Shown: positions 26,267 through 35,951, counted from the first letter of the stretch. The stretch is 64,000 bases of DNA from Candidatus Rifleibacteriota bacterium (GCA_029564115.1 JAKQQP010000096.1:1-64000), one strand, 5' to 3'. Notes: generated from the letters alone by a model not told the origin. Numbers and translations: made by a program.

Positions 26267-28348
26267 ATGCCAAAAAAATCACGGGGCATCATATGCTGGC
26301 TGGTTTTTCTGTTGTCTCTGACTGTGATACAGATACTGCCGGCACAGCAGGCCGTCGAAGCAAAAACCGGTTTTTCTGAAAACGATTTTGCCAGGGCCGC
26401 TGAAGGCCTGGCCAGTTCTGGCGACAAAATAGCTCTCAGCAGTATTCCCGGCCTGGCAGGCCTGGATTTGTTCAAAAACATCAATCTCAGTGAGACCTCG
26501 TTCAGCCGGGGTCAGTTTGCCGAAGGCGATGAAAAGGGGCAACCATGGCTTTGCGTCAGCGGCAAAGTAGCTCTAAAATTTGCCAGACTCGGCGAAGTCT
26601 CAGGCCAGCTGATTGCGCTCTCGAGGCTTTTTCGTCAGGACGGGGTAAGAACCGCTCTGCTCATCGTTGGCGAGCCCGACAAAATAAGGGCAAAAATTGC
26701 AGGGCTGAACAGCGAGCCAATGCAACAGCTCAAGTTTTCCTGCGCGGCGTTTTCTTATGCCAATGAAGCACACGAATGGGCTGCATCTGAATTGCCGGCG
26801 AGCGTCAAAAACGATCTGAGAGCTTTTATCGCCGAAGGGGAGCTGCCGCTGACACTGGCAAAGGGCGAGGGCGCATGTTTCACCGCCGGCCTCAAAGACA
26901 ATTCGATTCTGGGCAAACCATTCGAACTGCTGAACACGACTCCTCCGGCTCTGCTTTTCAACGTTATTTTCGCGCCAACTAACGATGAAAGCACCAGGCT
27001 TAGAGCCAGACTGCTTAATTCCGTCAAACCCAGTCTCAAGCTGCCGATCGGGCTGACCCTCAATCTGCCCTCCGGGCTCGATATATTCACGCTCAGCCCC
27101 ACACAGCTGATGAGTGCCATCAAATTCAGTGCCGACTATGATTTGCGCAGCCTTGGGCTCGACTTCAGCGGTTCGATACCAATAGATCTGAGTTTTCCGC
27201 TGACACAGTTCGATATAAACAAGGGTGTTGCACTGACGGCGCATATTCCGAATGACTGGCACAACCCTTTTGGGCTGCCGTTTTCCATTTATAATATCAA
27301 GCTTTCTGCCATCATCGCCGGGGAGCTGCCGACATTAGGAATTGGCGGAATCGTCGACTTCGGCTCATTGAAGCTGAACGTCGGTTCTCTGCTCTCTGGC
27401 GGCACCTTAGTCGGCCTCAAAGGGGCAAGTGACCTGGTCAGGTTTGCTGAAATAGCTCAATTTGCCCGATTGCGGCTACCAGAAGAACCTTATTCTCATC
27501 TGGCTGTCAAAAATTTTGAGTTTACGGCTGCAAAAATAACCGACCCTGGCCTCAATTTGAGCAAAGGCGTCACAGTCAGTGGTGACCTGACATTCAAAGA
27601 CAGTCTCACCCTGGGCAGCCTGCAGTTGAACATTTTTGAACCATCTGGAATTACCTGCCAGGGCTGGTGCCGCCCCATAGACCTCGGAACACTGTCTATC
27701 ACCGGCGCCGGCCGTGATAAACAGGCAGGCAACGACGACGACGGCCCGGCCATAGATCTTCTTTACCGCCCAGACACTGAACCACCGCTCGATGCCTCGC
27801 ACAAATTTTATTTAAGCGGCGAAATCCGTATTCCGGTCGCTGCAACCACGCTCGAAACCCTTCTCGATGTCTCTGCCGACAAGATTGGCATTGTCATGCA
27901 GGGCAGGCTTGCGGGCATGTTCAGTGCCGACATTCAGGCAACCGGCACCCACGAAATTCTTGCCGGCGGCCAAAACAGTGCCGACCTCGAATTCAGCGGC
28001 CAACTGGCTGCCGATTTCATTAACCCGCTGCGTGGTCGGCTCGTCGATTCTGTCAGCAGCGACCAGACCGTCAGAACAGCGCTTTCCATGATGGGTGGGC
28101 TGGCGTTGAATATTAATTCAGTAGAAATATCAGGCCGGTTCAGCGATCTGGCCAGCGGCAAAGTCAGCAATATGATGATTAAAGCTTCGGTTTTCGGCAA
28201 AGAATTTGCGGTTAATTCAGCAAACGTCGCCTTTTCTGACTTTATGAACATCAAAAACCGTATCAGCCAGGTGATTTTAGAGATTGCCTCCGGCCTGCGC
28301 GGCTCACTGCCATCACCTCAGCCCCCAAAAACCACAACGAATCATTAA
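26267..28348 (+). CDS. Exported protein of unknown function, ~693 residues
   Basis: The open frame reaches back to 26195, but AGGGG seven bases before ATG 26267 and the signal peptide that follows (KKSRGIICWLVFLLSLTVIQ) favour this start. The mature protein is rich in hydrophobic beta-like strands with many Leu-Ser-Gly segments (LKLPIGLTLNLPSGLDIFTL, IDLGTLSITGAGRD) and one Cys pair (CQGWC). No motif identifies it. Its repeated phrase 'LNLPSGLDIF..L..LMSAIKFS' suggests a long beta structure such as lipid-binding or polymer-coating proteins, which is only an impression. A CYTH-domain gene follows after 21 bases. Confidence 0.65.
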   Translation: MPKKSRGIICWLVFLLSLTVIQILPAQQAVEAKTGFSENDFARAAEGLASSGDKIALSSIPGLAGLDLFKNINLSETSFSRGQFAEGDEKGQPWLCVSGKVALKFARLGEVSGQLIALSRLFRQDGVRTALLIVGEPDKIRAKIAGLNSEPMQQLKFSCAAFSYANEAHEWAASELPASVKNDLRAFIAEGELPLTLAKGEGACFTAGLKDNSILGKPFELLNTTPPALLFNVIFAPTNDESTRLRARLLNSVKPSLKLPIGLTLNLPSGLDIFTLSPTQLMSAIKFSADYDLRSLGLDFSGSIPIDLSFPLTQFDINKGVALTAHIPNDWHNPFGLPFSIYNIKLSAIIAGELPTLGIGGIVDFGSLKLNVGSLLSGGTLVGLKGASDLVRFAEIAQFARLRLPEEPYSHLAVKNFEFTAAKITDPGLNLSKGVTVSGDLTFKDSLTLGSLQLNIFEPSGITCQGWCRPIDLGTLSITGAGRDKQAGNDDDGPAIDLLYRPDTEPPLDASHKFYLSGEIRIPVAATTLETLLDVSADKIGIVMQGRLAGMFSADIQATGTHEILAGGQNSADLEFSGQLAADFINPLRGRLVDSVSSDQTVRTALSMMGGLALNINSVEISGRFSDLASGKVSNMMIKASVFGKEFAVNSANVAFSDFMNIKNRISQVILEIASGLRGSLPSPQPPKTTTNH

Positions 28349-28369
28349 AATCGCAGCAGGAGCAAAGGC

Positions 28370-28834
28370 ATGGCAAAAGAAATCGAGCGTAAATTTCTCG
28401 TTAACGGCGACGAATGGCGCAAGGGTGCCACTGGTTCAGTTTATCACCAGGGCTATCTCTGCCATACACCCGAAAGAACGGTTCGTGTCAGACTGGCAAC
28501 CGGACGGGGTTTTGTTACCATCAAGGGGGTAACAAAGGGGGCGGTGCGTGATGAGTTCGAGTATGAGGTTCCGGCTGCTGATGCCAAGGCAATGCTGGCA
28601 CACCTTTGCGAGAAACCGCTGATCGAAAAGACCAGATACCTGGTGAAGCATGCGGGTCTGACCTGGGAAATCGATGAATTCCATGGCGATAACGCCGGGT
28701 TGATCGTCGCCGAAGTCGAGCTGCAATCAGCCGATCAGCAGATCGAAAAACCAGCCTGGATCGGTCTCGAAGTCACCGACGACCCGCGCTATTACAACGC
28801 CAACCTGGTAAACAGGCCATTTAAGGCCTGGTAA
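28370..28834 (+). CDS. CYTH-domain phosphohydrolase (triphosphatase-like)
   Basis: The 154-residue protein is a complete single CYTH domain. It shows the signature EIERKFLV at the start, RVRLA and TIKG basic strands, EFEYEV, EKTRYLV, WEIDEF and AEVEL, i.e. the alternating Glu and Arg/Lys residues that line the tunnel and bind metal and phosphate. Members hydrolyse tripolyphosphate or thiamine triphosphate, or rarely make cAMP; the EIERKFL class in short bacterial proteins is most often triphosphatase, so the substrate here is uncertain. AGGAG precedes the ATG by 8 bases. It may be co-transcribed with the exported protein gene before it. Confidence 0.88.
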   Translation: MAKEIERKFLVNGDEWRKGATGSVYHQGYLCHTPERTVRVRLATGRGFVTIKGVTKGAVRDEFEYEVPAADAKAMLAHLCEKPLIEKTRYLVKHAGLTWEIDEFHGDNAGLIVAEVELQSADQQIEKPAWIGLEVTDDPRYYNANLVNRPFKAW

Positions 28835-28840
28835 TATTCC

Positions 28841-28862
28841 CTGAACCGATCTTTCTGTTCAG
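28841..28862 (+). terminator. Weak hairpin after the CYTH gene
   Basis: CTGAAC pairs with GTTCAG around a ten-base loop, seven bases after the stop; an A/T-rich stretch follows but no T run. Low support. Confidence 0.35.
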
Positions 28863-28914
28863 AATTATGCATTTTTACGACGCACCAATGGTTCGGTGTA
28901 TAAACACGACACAA

Positions 28915-28928
28915 GCCGGTTAACCGGC
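28915..28928. repeat. 14-bp perfect palindrome GCCGGTTAACCGGC, copy 1
   Basis: The palindrome followed by CA occurs identically at 57167-57182, here between convergent genes. Its sequence suggests a protein-binding site or the core of a dispersed repeat. Confidence 0.6.
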
Positions 28929-28956
28929 CAATGTTCAGATGGCTGCTTTTTTGCCC

Positions 28957-29016
28957 GCATCCGCGTTTATCCGTGTTAATCCGTGGCCTAAAGCTCTTCT
29001 TCCGTGTTAATCAGTG
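28957..29016. repeat. Short dispersed repeat of the CCGCGTTTATCCGTGTTAAT type
   Basis: The stretch has three related words in a row (CCGCGTTTAT, CCGTGTTAAT, TTCCGTGTTAATCAGTG). A related word, CTGCGTTCATCCGCGGTGAT, lies at 35870-35890. Similar low-complexity units are known as intergenic repeats in many bacterial genomes. Confidence 0.5.
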
Positions 29017-29017
29017 C

Positions 29018-30730
29018 TCAGCTTCTGATGGTTTCGGTGAAGCGGGTCAGCACTTTTTCGTAGAAATCGGCTGACATGCGGCCGCCACGAGCTTCTTTTA
29101 GCAGTGGCAACATGGCACGCAGGTCACCCTGCTCGGCCAGCGCTTCTATTGCGTTGCGATACACCATATCTTCTTTGTCGGCGAGCATTTTCAGAAGAAT
29201 CGGTGTGCCTTCGCGATCTTTTATGCGGCCAAGGGCAAACACTGCAGAAGCCCGCACCCAGCGGCTTTTATCGCGGGCCATTTTTTCTAGCTCGGTAAAA
29301 ACCTCTTCGTGGCCGCTGCGCCAAAGAGCGATTGCCGCGTTGACGCGCACACGGTCGTTGCGGTCATGCAGCAGCTTGTGGCATGCTTCCGGTAGACCGG
29401 GCCACTTCAGCTCAGAGAGAGCCTCGACGGCATTGGCCCTGACGCGGGCATCTTCATGCCCGAGCTGCTGGGCCAGCACTTCAGAATAGTCAGTGTTGAA
29501 CGTTCGACCAAGAGCCGTAACAGCCGTTGCCCGAACCCAGATGTCGGTATCGTGAGCCTGCAGAATTTTAACCAGCTCGGCATTCAATTCAGGGTCATTC
29601 AATTTTGACGAAGCATCGACGGCGTTGATGCGAAGCCAGCGCTCTTTAGCAGCCAGCGATTCTTTGATCAGCCGCCCGACTTTATCGCCGCCGATTTGAC
29701 CGAGAACCAGGATCATCTGCTCCTTCACAACCAACGGCATGCGGTCGAAGTCGATGAGAATTCGGTCAGCGATGCGTTCACCCATAGCGGCAATCGCTTC
29801 TATGGCCGCAGATTGCAGGCCTTCGTCGGCAGACTGCAAAAGTCGGTAGAGCTCGTCGTAAAGTAATGGCGATTTTTCAGCTTCGGCCTTTCTGACAAGT
29901 GCCAGACGAATTTTGGGGTCTGTCTCAGCCGGCAGCCAATGCCGCAGAACCGTAATGCGTTCATCGGCGCCGAACAAGGCCAGACCTTCGATAGCTATTT
30001 CTCTGATACGATGGCGGGAGTCTTCGAACAATGAGTTAAAAATACTGCGGTCTTCGATTAGCGGTCTCGTCACCAGAGCTTCGGCAATGATCTGCCTGAC
30101 TTCGGAGTTGGCAGATTTAACCAGCCGTCTGACATGAGCGTAAGCACCTTCGTCCTTCAAGCGCGAAAGAGCGATATTCGCAGCCAGCGAAACACCCCAG
30201 TTACCGTTTCCAGAAAGCATTTTCAGTGAAGTATGGCGCTCGGCGGAAGGATGTCTGATAAAATAATTGATTGCCGCGATCAGCAGTTCAGGGTCACGTG
30301 TCTGCCCGAGAATTTCGTTCATCAGCGAGGCCACCCGAACGTCGTCATAACCGGCCAGCAGCTCAAGAAGCCTGCTGCGTATTTTTGGCGGCTTATCGGC
30401 GCTGCACGCTCTTATAACCACATCGAGAGACGACTGAAAATTGAAACTGCGCAAAGCCATGAGAGCGATATCAGCGAGTTTATCGTCATCGTTGACGGCA
30501 AACTCGATGATGTGCTTGACCGAACCAGGGTTACCGATGTGGCCAAGAGCCTTTACCACCTGCTCTACCACTTCACGATCGGGGGACGAAAGCAGGTCGA
30601 CGAGAGCATCGGCATGCTGCCTGATACGCAAAATGCCAAGAGCAGCCGCCGACAGGAGTTTTTCTTCTCTGTTGGTGCTCTTTAAACCATCTATAAGATT
30701 CTGAAAGCGGCTTTTTCCTGATTCGGGCAT
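29018..30730 (-). CDS. HEAT-repeat protein
   Basis: The 570-residue protein consists almost wholly of about 15-17 HEAT/PBS-lyase-type repeats, each a helix pair with the pattern 'LLSxxDxxVRxxAxxALGxIG' (for example ALVDLLSSPDREVVEQVVKA, VRVNAAIALWRSGHEEVFTE). It has no signal peptide. HEAT arrays bind other proteins; this one has no enzyme domain. AAGGAG lies 8 bases before the ATG, and the gene starts 15 bases after murA, so it ends the rpiB-upp-deaminase-murA transcript. Its function is unknown; a cytoplasmic scaffold is likely. Confidence 0.82.
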   Translation of the reverse strand: MPESGKSRFQNLIDGLKSTNREEKLLSAAALGILRIRQHADALVDLLSSPDREVVEQVVKALGHIGNPGSVKHIIEFAVNDDDKLADIALMALRSFNFQSSLDVVIRACSADKPPKIRSRLLELLAGYDDVRVASLMNEILGQTRDPELLIAAINYFIRHPSAERHTSLKMLSGNGNWGVSLAANIALSRLKDEGAYAHVRRLVKSANSEVRQIIAEALVTRPLIEDRSIFNSLFEDSRHRIREIAIEGLALFGADERITVLRHWLPAETDPKIRLALVRKAEAEKSPLLYDELYRLLQSADEGLQSAAIEAIAAMGERIADRILIDFDRMPLVVKEQMILVLGQIGGDKVGRLIKESLAAKERWLRINAVDASSKLNDPELNAELVKILQAHDTDIWVRATAVTALGRTFNTDYSEVLAQQLGHEDARVRANAVEALSELKWPGLPEACHKLLHDRNDRVRVNAAIALWRSGHEEVFTELEKMARDKSRWVRASAVFALGRIKDREGTPILLKMLADKEDMVYRNAIEALAEQGDLRAMLPLLKEARGGRMSADFYEKVLTRFTETIRS

Positions 30731-30745
30731 AGCGAAGCTCCTTAT

Positions 30746-32017
30746 TTACTTCTGGTCAAGGGGTTCTTCTACACGTCTGATATTGGCACCAAGTCTGCTG
30801 ATGCGCCCGACGAGATCCTCATAACCCCTGTCTATGTGAAAAATCTGACTGATTTCAGTGTGCCCCTGAGCTAAGAGCCCGGCAAGCACCATCGCAGCTC
30901 CGGCACGCAGGTCGGTTGCCGAAACCGGGGCGCCCTGCAAAGATTTCACTCCATGCACAACGGCAGTGCGATCATGAATGGTAATGTTCGCTCCCATGCG
31001 TGCCAGCTCAGACACATGCATAAACCTGTTCTCAAAGATAGTTTCGGTAATGGATGAGCTGCCATCGGCAAGGCACATGGCAGCCATGAGCTGCGCCTGC
31101 AGGTCGGTTGCAAAGCCAGGGTATGGCAAAGTCTTGACTTCGACGGCTTTCAGTCGCCGAGGGGCCTTAACTACCATGGCATCAGCTTCAGTAGTGATTT
31201 CCGCCCCCATTTCCCGCAGTTTGTTGATCAAAGCGTTCAGATGGTCTGGTTCACAGTTTTCGACCCTGACCGGGCCACCGGCCATAGCACCAAGCACCGC
31301 AAAAGTTCCGGCCTCGATACGATCGGGCATGATGCTGTATTCGCCGCCACCCAGTTGCTCGACACCGTCAATGATAATACTCGGGTTGCCAGCACCTTCT
31401 ATTTTAGCGCCAATTCTGTTGAGAAATCTGGCCAGATCGACTATTTCCGGTTCCTGGGCAGCATTCTCGATCACAGTGCGTCCTTCGGCCAGAGTGGCCG
31501 CCATCATAAGATTTTCAGTGGCACCGACCGAGGGAAAATCGAGAAGAATCCTGGCGCCACGCAGTTTTTCAGCCACAGCGACAGCACAGCCGCCTTCGAT
31601 AGAAACCTGAGCTCCAAGAGCCTCGAAGCCCTTGAGATGAATATTGACCGGACGCACGCCGATAGCACAGCCACCCGGCAGCGGCACCCGCGCTCTTTTC
31701 AGACGGGCAAGCAACGGCCCCATGACAAAGAAACTGGCCCGCATCGTTTTGACCAGTTCGTAAGGTGCTTCATCACTGATCTGACCCGAAGCATCGAAAT
31801 TGTAGATATTGTTTCCGCTGTGGCCGGCTTTAACACCCAGAGCCTGCAACACCAGCGACATGGTCTCAACATCGTTGAGTGCCGGCACGTTAGTGAGTCG
31901 AACCGGTTCAGTGCTGAGAATCACCCCTGCCATGACAGGAAGCGCGGCATTCTTCGCACCACTGACCTTGATACTGCCACTCAGAGGCTTTCCGCCCTCA
32001 ATAAGAATTTTTGCCAT
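30746..32017 (-). CDS. murA: UDP-N-acetylglucosamine 1-carboxyvinyltransferase
   Basis: MurA transfers enolpyruvate from PEP to UDP-GlcNAc, the first committed step of peptidoglycan synthesis. The sequence has full family length (423 residues; typical 417-420) and shows Lys22 in VSGAKNAALP, the catalytic loop PLPGGCAIG with Cys117 (the residue alkylated by fosfomycin), and the family strings LDFPSVGATENLMMAA, YPGFATDLQAQ and DLRAGAAMV. The start ATG is 3 bases after the stop of the deaminase gene. A Cys rather than Asp in the loop predicts a fosfomycin-sensitive enzyme. Confidence 0.96.
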   Translation of the reverse strand: MAKILIEGGKPLSGSIKVSGAKNAALPVMAGVILSTEPVRLTNVPALNDVETMSLVLQALGVKAGHSGNNIYNFDASGQISDEAPYELVKTMRASFFVMGPLLARLKRARVPLPGGCAIGVRPVNIHLKGFEALGAQVSIEGGCAVAVAEKLRGARILLDFPSVGATENLMMAATLAEGRTVIENAAQEPEIVDLARFLNRIGAKIEGAGNPSIIIDGVEQLGGGEYSIMPDRIEAGTFAVLGAMAGGPVRVENCEPDHLNALINKLREMGAEITTEADAMVVKAPRRLKAVEVKTLPYPGFATDLQAQLMAAMCLADGSSSITETIFENRFMHVSELARMGANITIHDRTAVVHGVKSLQGAPVSATDLRAGAAMVLAGLLAQGHTEISQIFHIDRGYEDLVGRISRLGANIRRVEEPLDQK

Positions 32018-32020
32018 GAC

Positions 32021-32521
32021 TCAGTCTATTTCTATCCTTTCGAGCGTAATATTACCTTCTTTGAGCATCTGAAGCGAGAGTTCGTCGGGGTAATCCCCAA
32101 GAAAAACTATTCTTTTTATGCCCGCATTCATCAGCATTTTAGCACAGGTCACGCAGGGCTGGTGAGTGCAGTAACAATCGCTTCCCTTCAGGGAAACACC
32201 GAACGCTGCCGCCTGCAAAATAGCATTCTGCTCGGCATGCAGACCGCGACATAATTCCTGACGCTGGCCTGATGGAATTTTTTGCGCTTCGCGCAGGCAG
32301 CCTTCAGGAAGCTGAAAACAATGAGGGATACCCACAGGCGCACCATTGTAGCCCGTTGCGAGCATGCGGTTTTCACGCACTATCACCGCACCAACCTGGC
32401 GACGCAGGCAGGTAGAGCGTTGCGCTACAAGTCTCGCAATCCGTAAAAAATAAACATCCCAGCTGGGACGCTCTGAAATATGGTCGTGAACTGGTGGTGA
32501 AACAGGGTTATTTGGTTCCAT
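32021..32521 (-). CDS. dCMP deaminase family protein
   Basis: The frame can be read from a TTG at 32545, but the ATG at 32521 with GGAG ten bases before it is preferred (166 residues). The zinc-binding signature is complete: HAEQN (His, Glu) and PCVTC (two Cys). The fold [26 protein letters not shown] and [12 protein letters not shown] matches the dCMP/ComEB deaminase family, which converts dCMP to dUMP for thymidylate synthesis. It overlaps the end of upp by 14 bases and precedes murA by 3, so pyrimidine salvage genes are grouped here. Confidence 0.9.
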   Translation of the reverse strand: MEPNNPVSPPVHDHISERPSWDVYFLRIARLVAQRSTCLRRQVGAVIVRENRMLATGYNGAPVGIPHCFQLPEGCLREAQKIPSGQRQELCRGLHAEQNAILQAAAFGVSLKGSDCYCTHQPCVTCAKMLMNAGIKRIVFLGDYPDELSLQMLKEGNITLERIEID

Positions 32522-33137
32522 ACAGTCGATCTCCGGCGTCGCCAAGACCTGGCAGAATATAGCCCTTATCGTTCAGGCATTTGTCGAGTACACAGGTGTA
32601 GATATCGACGTCAGGATGAGCTTTCTGAAGCACTTCGACACCTTCCGGGCACGAAACCACGCAAAGAAACCTGATTCTGGTGGCACCCGCCTTTTTGATA
32701 ATCTCGATCGACTTCGCCACCGTCCCGCCGGTAGCAAGCATCGGGTCGAGAACGAAAACTTCCATGTCGGCGATTCCCGGTGGCAGTTTGCAGTAATACT
32801 CGACCGGTTGCAGGGTATCGTGATCACGATAAAGACCGATGTGGCCAACCCGGGCCATGGGCATAAAACTGAGCAGCCCATCGACCATGCCGAGGCCGGC
32901 ACGCAGAATCGGCACTACGGCCAGCGTGCCTGTTGAAATATGGTGCGCTTCCGCCTGCATCAGAGGAGTCTCACAGGTAGTATTTTCAACCGGAATGCCG
33001 CGCGTCGCCTCATAGGCCAGCAACATCGACAGCTCCTGCATCAGCTGACGAAAAACCTGAACATCAGTGTGTTTTGACCGTAAAAAAGTTATTTTGTGCT
33101 TTACCAGGGGATGGTCAACAACAATCAGTTTTCCCAT
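32508..33137 (-). CDS. upp: Uracil phosphoribosyltransferase
   Basis: The frame extends back to 33203, but the ATG at 33137 starts a product ([20 protein letters not shown]) of 209 residues, the usual Upp length (~208). The enzyme makes UMP from uracil and PRPP. The PRPP-binding motif [19 protein letters not shown] is intact, as are the '[15 protein letters not shown]' segment and the C-terminal [18 protein letters not shown] lies ten bases upstream. The start is one base after the rpiB stop. Salvage operon with the deaminase. Confidence 0.95.
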   Translation of the reverse strand: MGKLIVVDHPLVKHKITFLRSKHTDVQVFRQLMQELSMLLAYEATRGIPVENTTCETPLMQAEAHHISTGTLAVVPILRAGLGMVDGLLSFMPMARVGHIGLYRDHDTLQPVEYYCKLPPGIADMEVFVLDPMLATGGTVAKSIEIIKKAGATRIRFLCVVSCPEGVEVLQKAHPDVDIYTCVLDKCLNDKGYILPGLGDAGDRLYGTK

Positions 33138-33138
33138 G

Positions 33139-33585
33139 TCACTGTTGTCCTTCGCGGGTGATTTCGATCTTGCCGATACGTTTGAGGTGGCGGCCACCTT
33201 CAAAATCAGCAGAGATAAACTTTTCGAGAATATCTATCGCCAGTGCCTCGCCAACCAGCCGACCACCCAAAACCAGAACGTTGGCGTCATTGTGACGGCG
33301 CGACAGCTCAGCTTCAAGCGAACAGTGGCACAAAGCCGCCCTGATACCGTGATGACGGTTGGCTGCAATCGAAATGCCTATGCCAGAACCGCAGGTAAGC
33401 AGCCCAAGCGAGCCTGGGTCAGCCATAACACTGGCAGCAACGGCATGAGCATAATCAGGGTAGTCACATGACACGGCAGAGTGGGTTCCAAGGTCTTCGA
33501 CCTGATGGCCAAGTTCCTTAAGTCGCTTTATCAGGGTCTTTTTAAGTTCAAAACCGCCGTGATCCGAGCCGGCATATATCTTCAT
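33139..33585 (-). CDS. rpiB: Ribose-5-phosphate isomerase B
   Basis: RpiB interconverts ribose 5-phosphate and ribulose 5-phosphate. The preferred start at 33585 (MKIYAGSDHGGFELK) has GGAGGA close upstream and gives 148 residues, the family length. Family residues are present: GSDHGG, the active-site Cys in LLTCGSGIGISIAANRHHGIRAALC, and NDANVLVLGGRLVG. The product can feed PRPP synthesis, used by the next gene, upp. It heads the operon rpiB-upp-deaminase-murA-HEAT. Confidence 0.94.
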   Translation of the reverse strand: MKIYAGSDHGGFELKKTLIKRLKELGHQVEDLGTHSAVSCDYPDYAHAVAASVMADPGSLGLLTCGSGIGISIAANRHHGIRAALCHCSLEAELSRRHNDANVLVLGGRLVGEALAIDILEKFISADFEGGRHLKRIGKIEITREGQQ

Positions 33586-33712
33586 TCTTTTCCTCCAGCG
33601 TGGGCGATGCTTCATAATACACAGGTAGCAGAATATATTTCAACAACTATCCTGCACCAGTTCCGCAAACAGCAACGGATTCATGAGCTTGCCGGGTTTT
33701 TGCCGGAACTGG

Positions 33713-35770
33713 TCAGCGGCTGAGATTGTCATAGCGCTGGGTCATCTGATCGTAGGCGGCGAGCTTTGCTTCAAGCTTGTTGTCTTCCATTCCGTAGCGG
33801 AAACGGCCAGTATCTTCCGGGTAAGCTTTCAAATAAAATTCAACCCAGAATTCCTTGCGTTCATGGTTGTATTCCGCACGGGCTTCCCAGCAGTGCAGAT
33901 CACGTACCAGGCCAATCGTCAGGGGACTGAACTTTTCGTTGAGGTGATTGTAGTTGCCCGAAGCGGAAACTGCCCACAAAGGCCTGATTGTCGCCTGGTA
34001 GTTGAAAGAAGTGTTGGTTATCCGACCGTATTCATGCGGGTAAGTCAGGCTGGTATCGAACGACCACAGGTTCGAGGCCATGCGATAACGCATGTTGAGA
34101 TTACCTGGAGTCAGCTTGGTCAGATCCATTTTTTCGAAAGAAACGGGATCAGGAATGTAATCGCGACGGATAAAAAATTCCCAGCTGCGGTAAGCATCCA
34201 TGCGTGAGCGACGTGAATAATCCCAGTATACCTGTTCGAGTCGGCTTCTGACACGGTTGTAATTAAAATTGACAGGATTGAACGACCATGAATTTTGCGC
34301 AAACCTCAGACGGGTCGAAAAAACGTCAGTTCCGGTAAATGAATCGAACTGAAACGGTGATTTACCTTTGCTAGTCGAGATATTGTAGTTGAACTCGAGG
34401 TTGGTCACATTCGAGAATCTGTGCGTCGCACGCACCATCGTCGAGCCATTTTCCCTCTCGATGCCGCCAGAATAGTAGCTTTTCTGCAGGTTATACGATG
34501 GAGTGAGGTCAAAGCGCTCATGCACCTGAATGGTGGGCACGGTGACGTTCACCCGGGCATCTTTTTTTTCTGAGTTGTTGACGTTGTTGAGCGGACCATC
34601 TTCGTAACGGCCATACATGCCAGAAAAGCTGAAAGTCATAGGCACGCCCGGAGTGGTGTAGGCAGGAAAGCTGAAATTGATTTCGGGGAGGCGGTTGAGA
34701 AGCTGATAATTGGAATCGAGTGTGTATTTATCGCCATCGAGGTCATAGAATTTATTGGCAACGATGTTCATGGTCATGAACTTCAAAACCGGGCGATAAT
34801 TGAGCTGCACGGTTAAATCCTGATTTTCGGCCTGGCCGGCGTATTTATCACCACTGTAGACGAAGCTGGTGTTGAGACTTTCGCCACCGGCAAAACTGTA
34901 GCTGTGGGTCAAATTCATCTGCGTATTGGAACGGTTTCTTTTCGTTTCATTGAGCTGATAAAAATAAATCGAGCCATTGCCCCGATCGCCGCCGTTATAA
35001 TTGCCATTGAAACCGAAGCCGCTGCCACGCTTTTCAAAAACGTCGGCGTTGAACTTTCCAGAGACTTTCTCGTTGATCATCAGATCGGTAGTAAACTTGA
35101 AGTATATGCCGTCGATCTGCGACATGCCCTGGCGCGTGTGGAAAAACTTCTCGCGACTTTTAAACTCCGAATAGTCTCTGCCGCGATGATAGAGGGTTTT
35201 GCCCTTCCATTTAACGCGCAGATCTTCGAGAGTCATTGACTTTTCGGGGTAGCTTTCGATCTTATCGCTGGTAATACGGTAGTGAGGGTGATCTACCTCA
35301 TCGCAGGTGGTCTGCATGACATCTTTGGCGATGCTGTATCTGGGACTGACGTATACTTCAGCGGCACGAAAGTAATTACGATTTTTACGGATCTCGGCGT
35401 CGCGCATCCAGCCTTCGCCTTTTTTCATGTTGTAAACCAGAAAATCGCCGGTTGTCTGGTCGTAACCCTTCCAGAAATCAACGTTTCCCTGGGCGAAAAT
35501 GTCTTCAGTTGCAGTGTTTGCCTGAATATTTTCGGCGCTTATTTTCATGTCCTGATACGAAATGTAGGCTTTGCCCTTGGTGACTATCTGCTCTGCCTTG
35601 GTGCGGTATTCAAGATAATCACCATAAATTTCGACAGGGAACTTCTGGGTATCTATCGAGGGAACATCAAAGGCATGAGAAGGCATGATTTCAGAAAAAA
35701 ATACTGAAATCACCGCCATGATCAGCAGTAATCTGCGAATCTGTCTGCCTTTTTTAATCTGCCAGTGCAA
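33713..35770 (-). CDS. LPS-assembly protein LptD-like (OstA domain plus barrel)
   Basis: The first residues follow a TTG start (no ATG gives a sensible signal peptide; AGG lies nine bases before) and include a basic n-region and a hydrophobic segment ending at SHA. Residues ~40-170 form an OstA/LptA-like jellyroll (VEIYGDYLEYRTKAEQIVTK, ENIQANTATEDIFAQGNVDF). The rest is strand-rich with LptD-like features: GDRGNGSIYFYQLNETKRNR and many aromatic-ended strands. LptD inserts LPS into the outer leaflet; here it is shorter (685 versus ~780 in E. coli) and its Cys pairs are absent, so the call is to the family only. It is 127 bases upstream of the rpiB operon. Confidence 0.8.
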   Translation of the reverse strand: MHWQIKKGRQIRRLLLIMAVISVFFSEIMPSHAFDVPSIDTQKFPVEIYGDYLEYRTKAEQIVTKGKAYISYQDMKISAENIQANTATEDIFAQGNVDFWKGYDQTTGDFLVYNMKKGEGWMRDAEIRKNRNYFRAAEVYVSPRYSIAKDVMQTTCDEVDHPHYRITSDKIESYPEKSMTLEDLRVKWKGKTLYHRGRDYSEFKSREKFFHTRQGMSQIDGIYFKFTTDLMINEKVSGKFNADVFEKRGSGFGFNGNYNGGDRGNGSIYFYQLNETKRNRSNTQMNLTHSYSFAGGESLNTSFVYSGDKYAGQAENQDLTVQLNYRPVLKFMTMNIVANKFYDLDGDKYTLDSNYQLLNRLPEINFSFPAYTTPGVPMTFSFSGMYGRYEDGPLNNVNNSEKKDARVNVTVPTIQVHERFDLTPSYNLQKSYYSGGIERENGSTMVRATHRFSNVTNLEFNYNISTSKGKSPFQFDSFTGTDVFSTRLRFAQNSWSFNPVNFNYNRVRSRLEQVYWDYSRRSRMDAYRSWEFFIRRDYIPDPVSFEKMDLTKLTPGNLNMRYRMASNLWSFDTSLTYPHEYGRITNTSFNYQATIRPLWAVSASGNYNHLNEKFSPLTIGLVRDLHCWEARAEYNHERKEFWVEFYLKAYPEDTGRFRYGMEDNKLEAKLAAYDQMTQRYDNLSR

Positions 35771-35867
35771 TTTTTTACCTGTAAAGCACAGTTAATCACA
35801 GAAACCTGAAACCCCCGTTTCTGCATCATATACATCGGCAAAACTCACAAAGAACCTGAAGAAAAAA

Positions 35868-35900
35868 TCATCTGCGTTCATCCGCGGTGATCACGTGGCT
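35868..35900. repeat. Short dispersed repeat related to that at 28957
   Basis: CTGCGTTCATCCGCGGTGAT, followed by CACGTGGCT, resembles CCGCGTTTATCCGTGTTAAT at 28961-28980. It lies between the divergent LptD-like and metallopeptidase genes. Confidence 0.4.
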
Positions 35901-35945
35901 ATATTTATCTGTTTTAATTTTGGGCAAACTATCGAAAAAAAAGTG

Positions 35946-35951
35946 TATAAT
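35946..35951 (+). promoter_or_regulatory. Possible -10 element (TATAAT) of the metallopeptidase gene
   Basis: A perfect TATAAT lies 32 bases before the ATG, but the only -35 candidate (TTGGGC at 35920) is at a 20-base spacing, so the promoter is uncertain. GGGAGGG at 35971-35977 is the ribosome site. Confidence 0.4.

Noticed and set aside
31241..32254. 337-residue plus-strand frame across murA and the deaminase
   Set aside because: Antisense to two well-supported enzymes; no family pattern.
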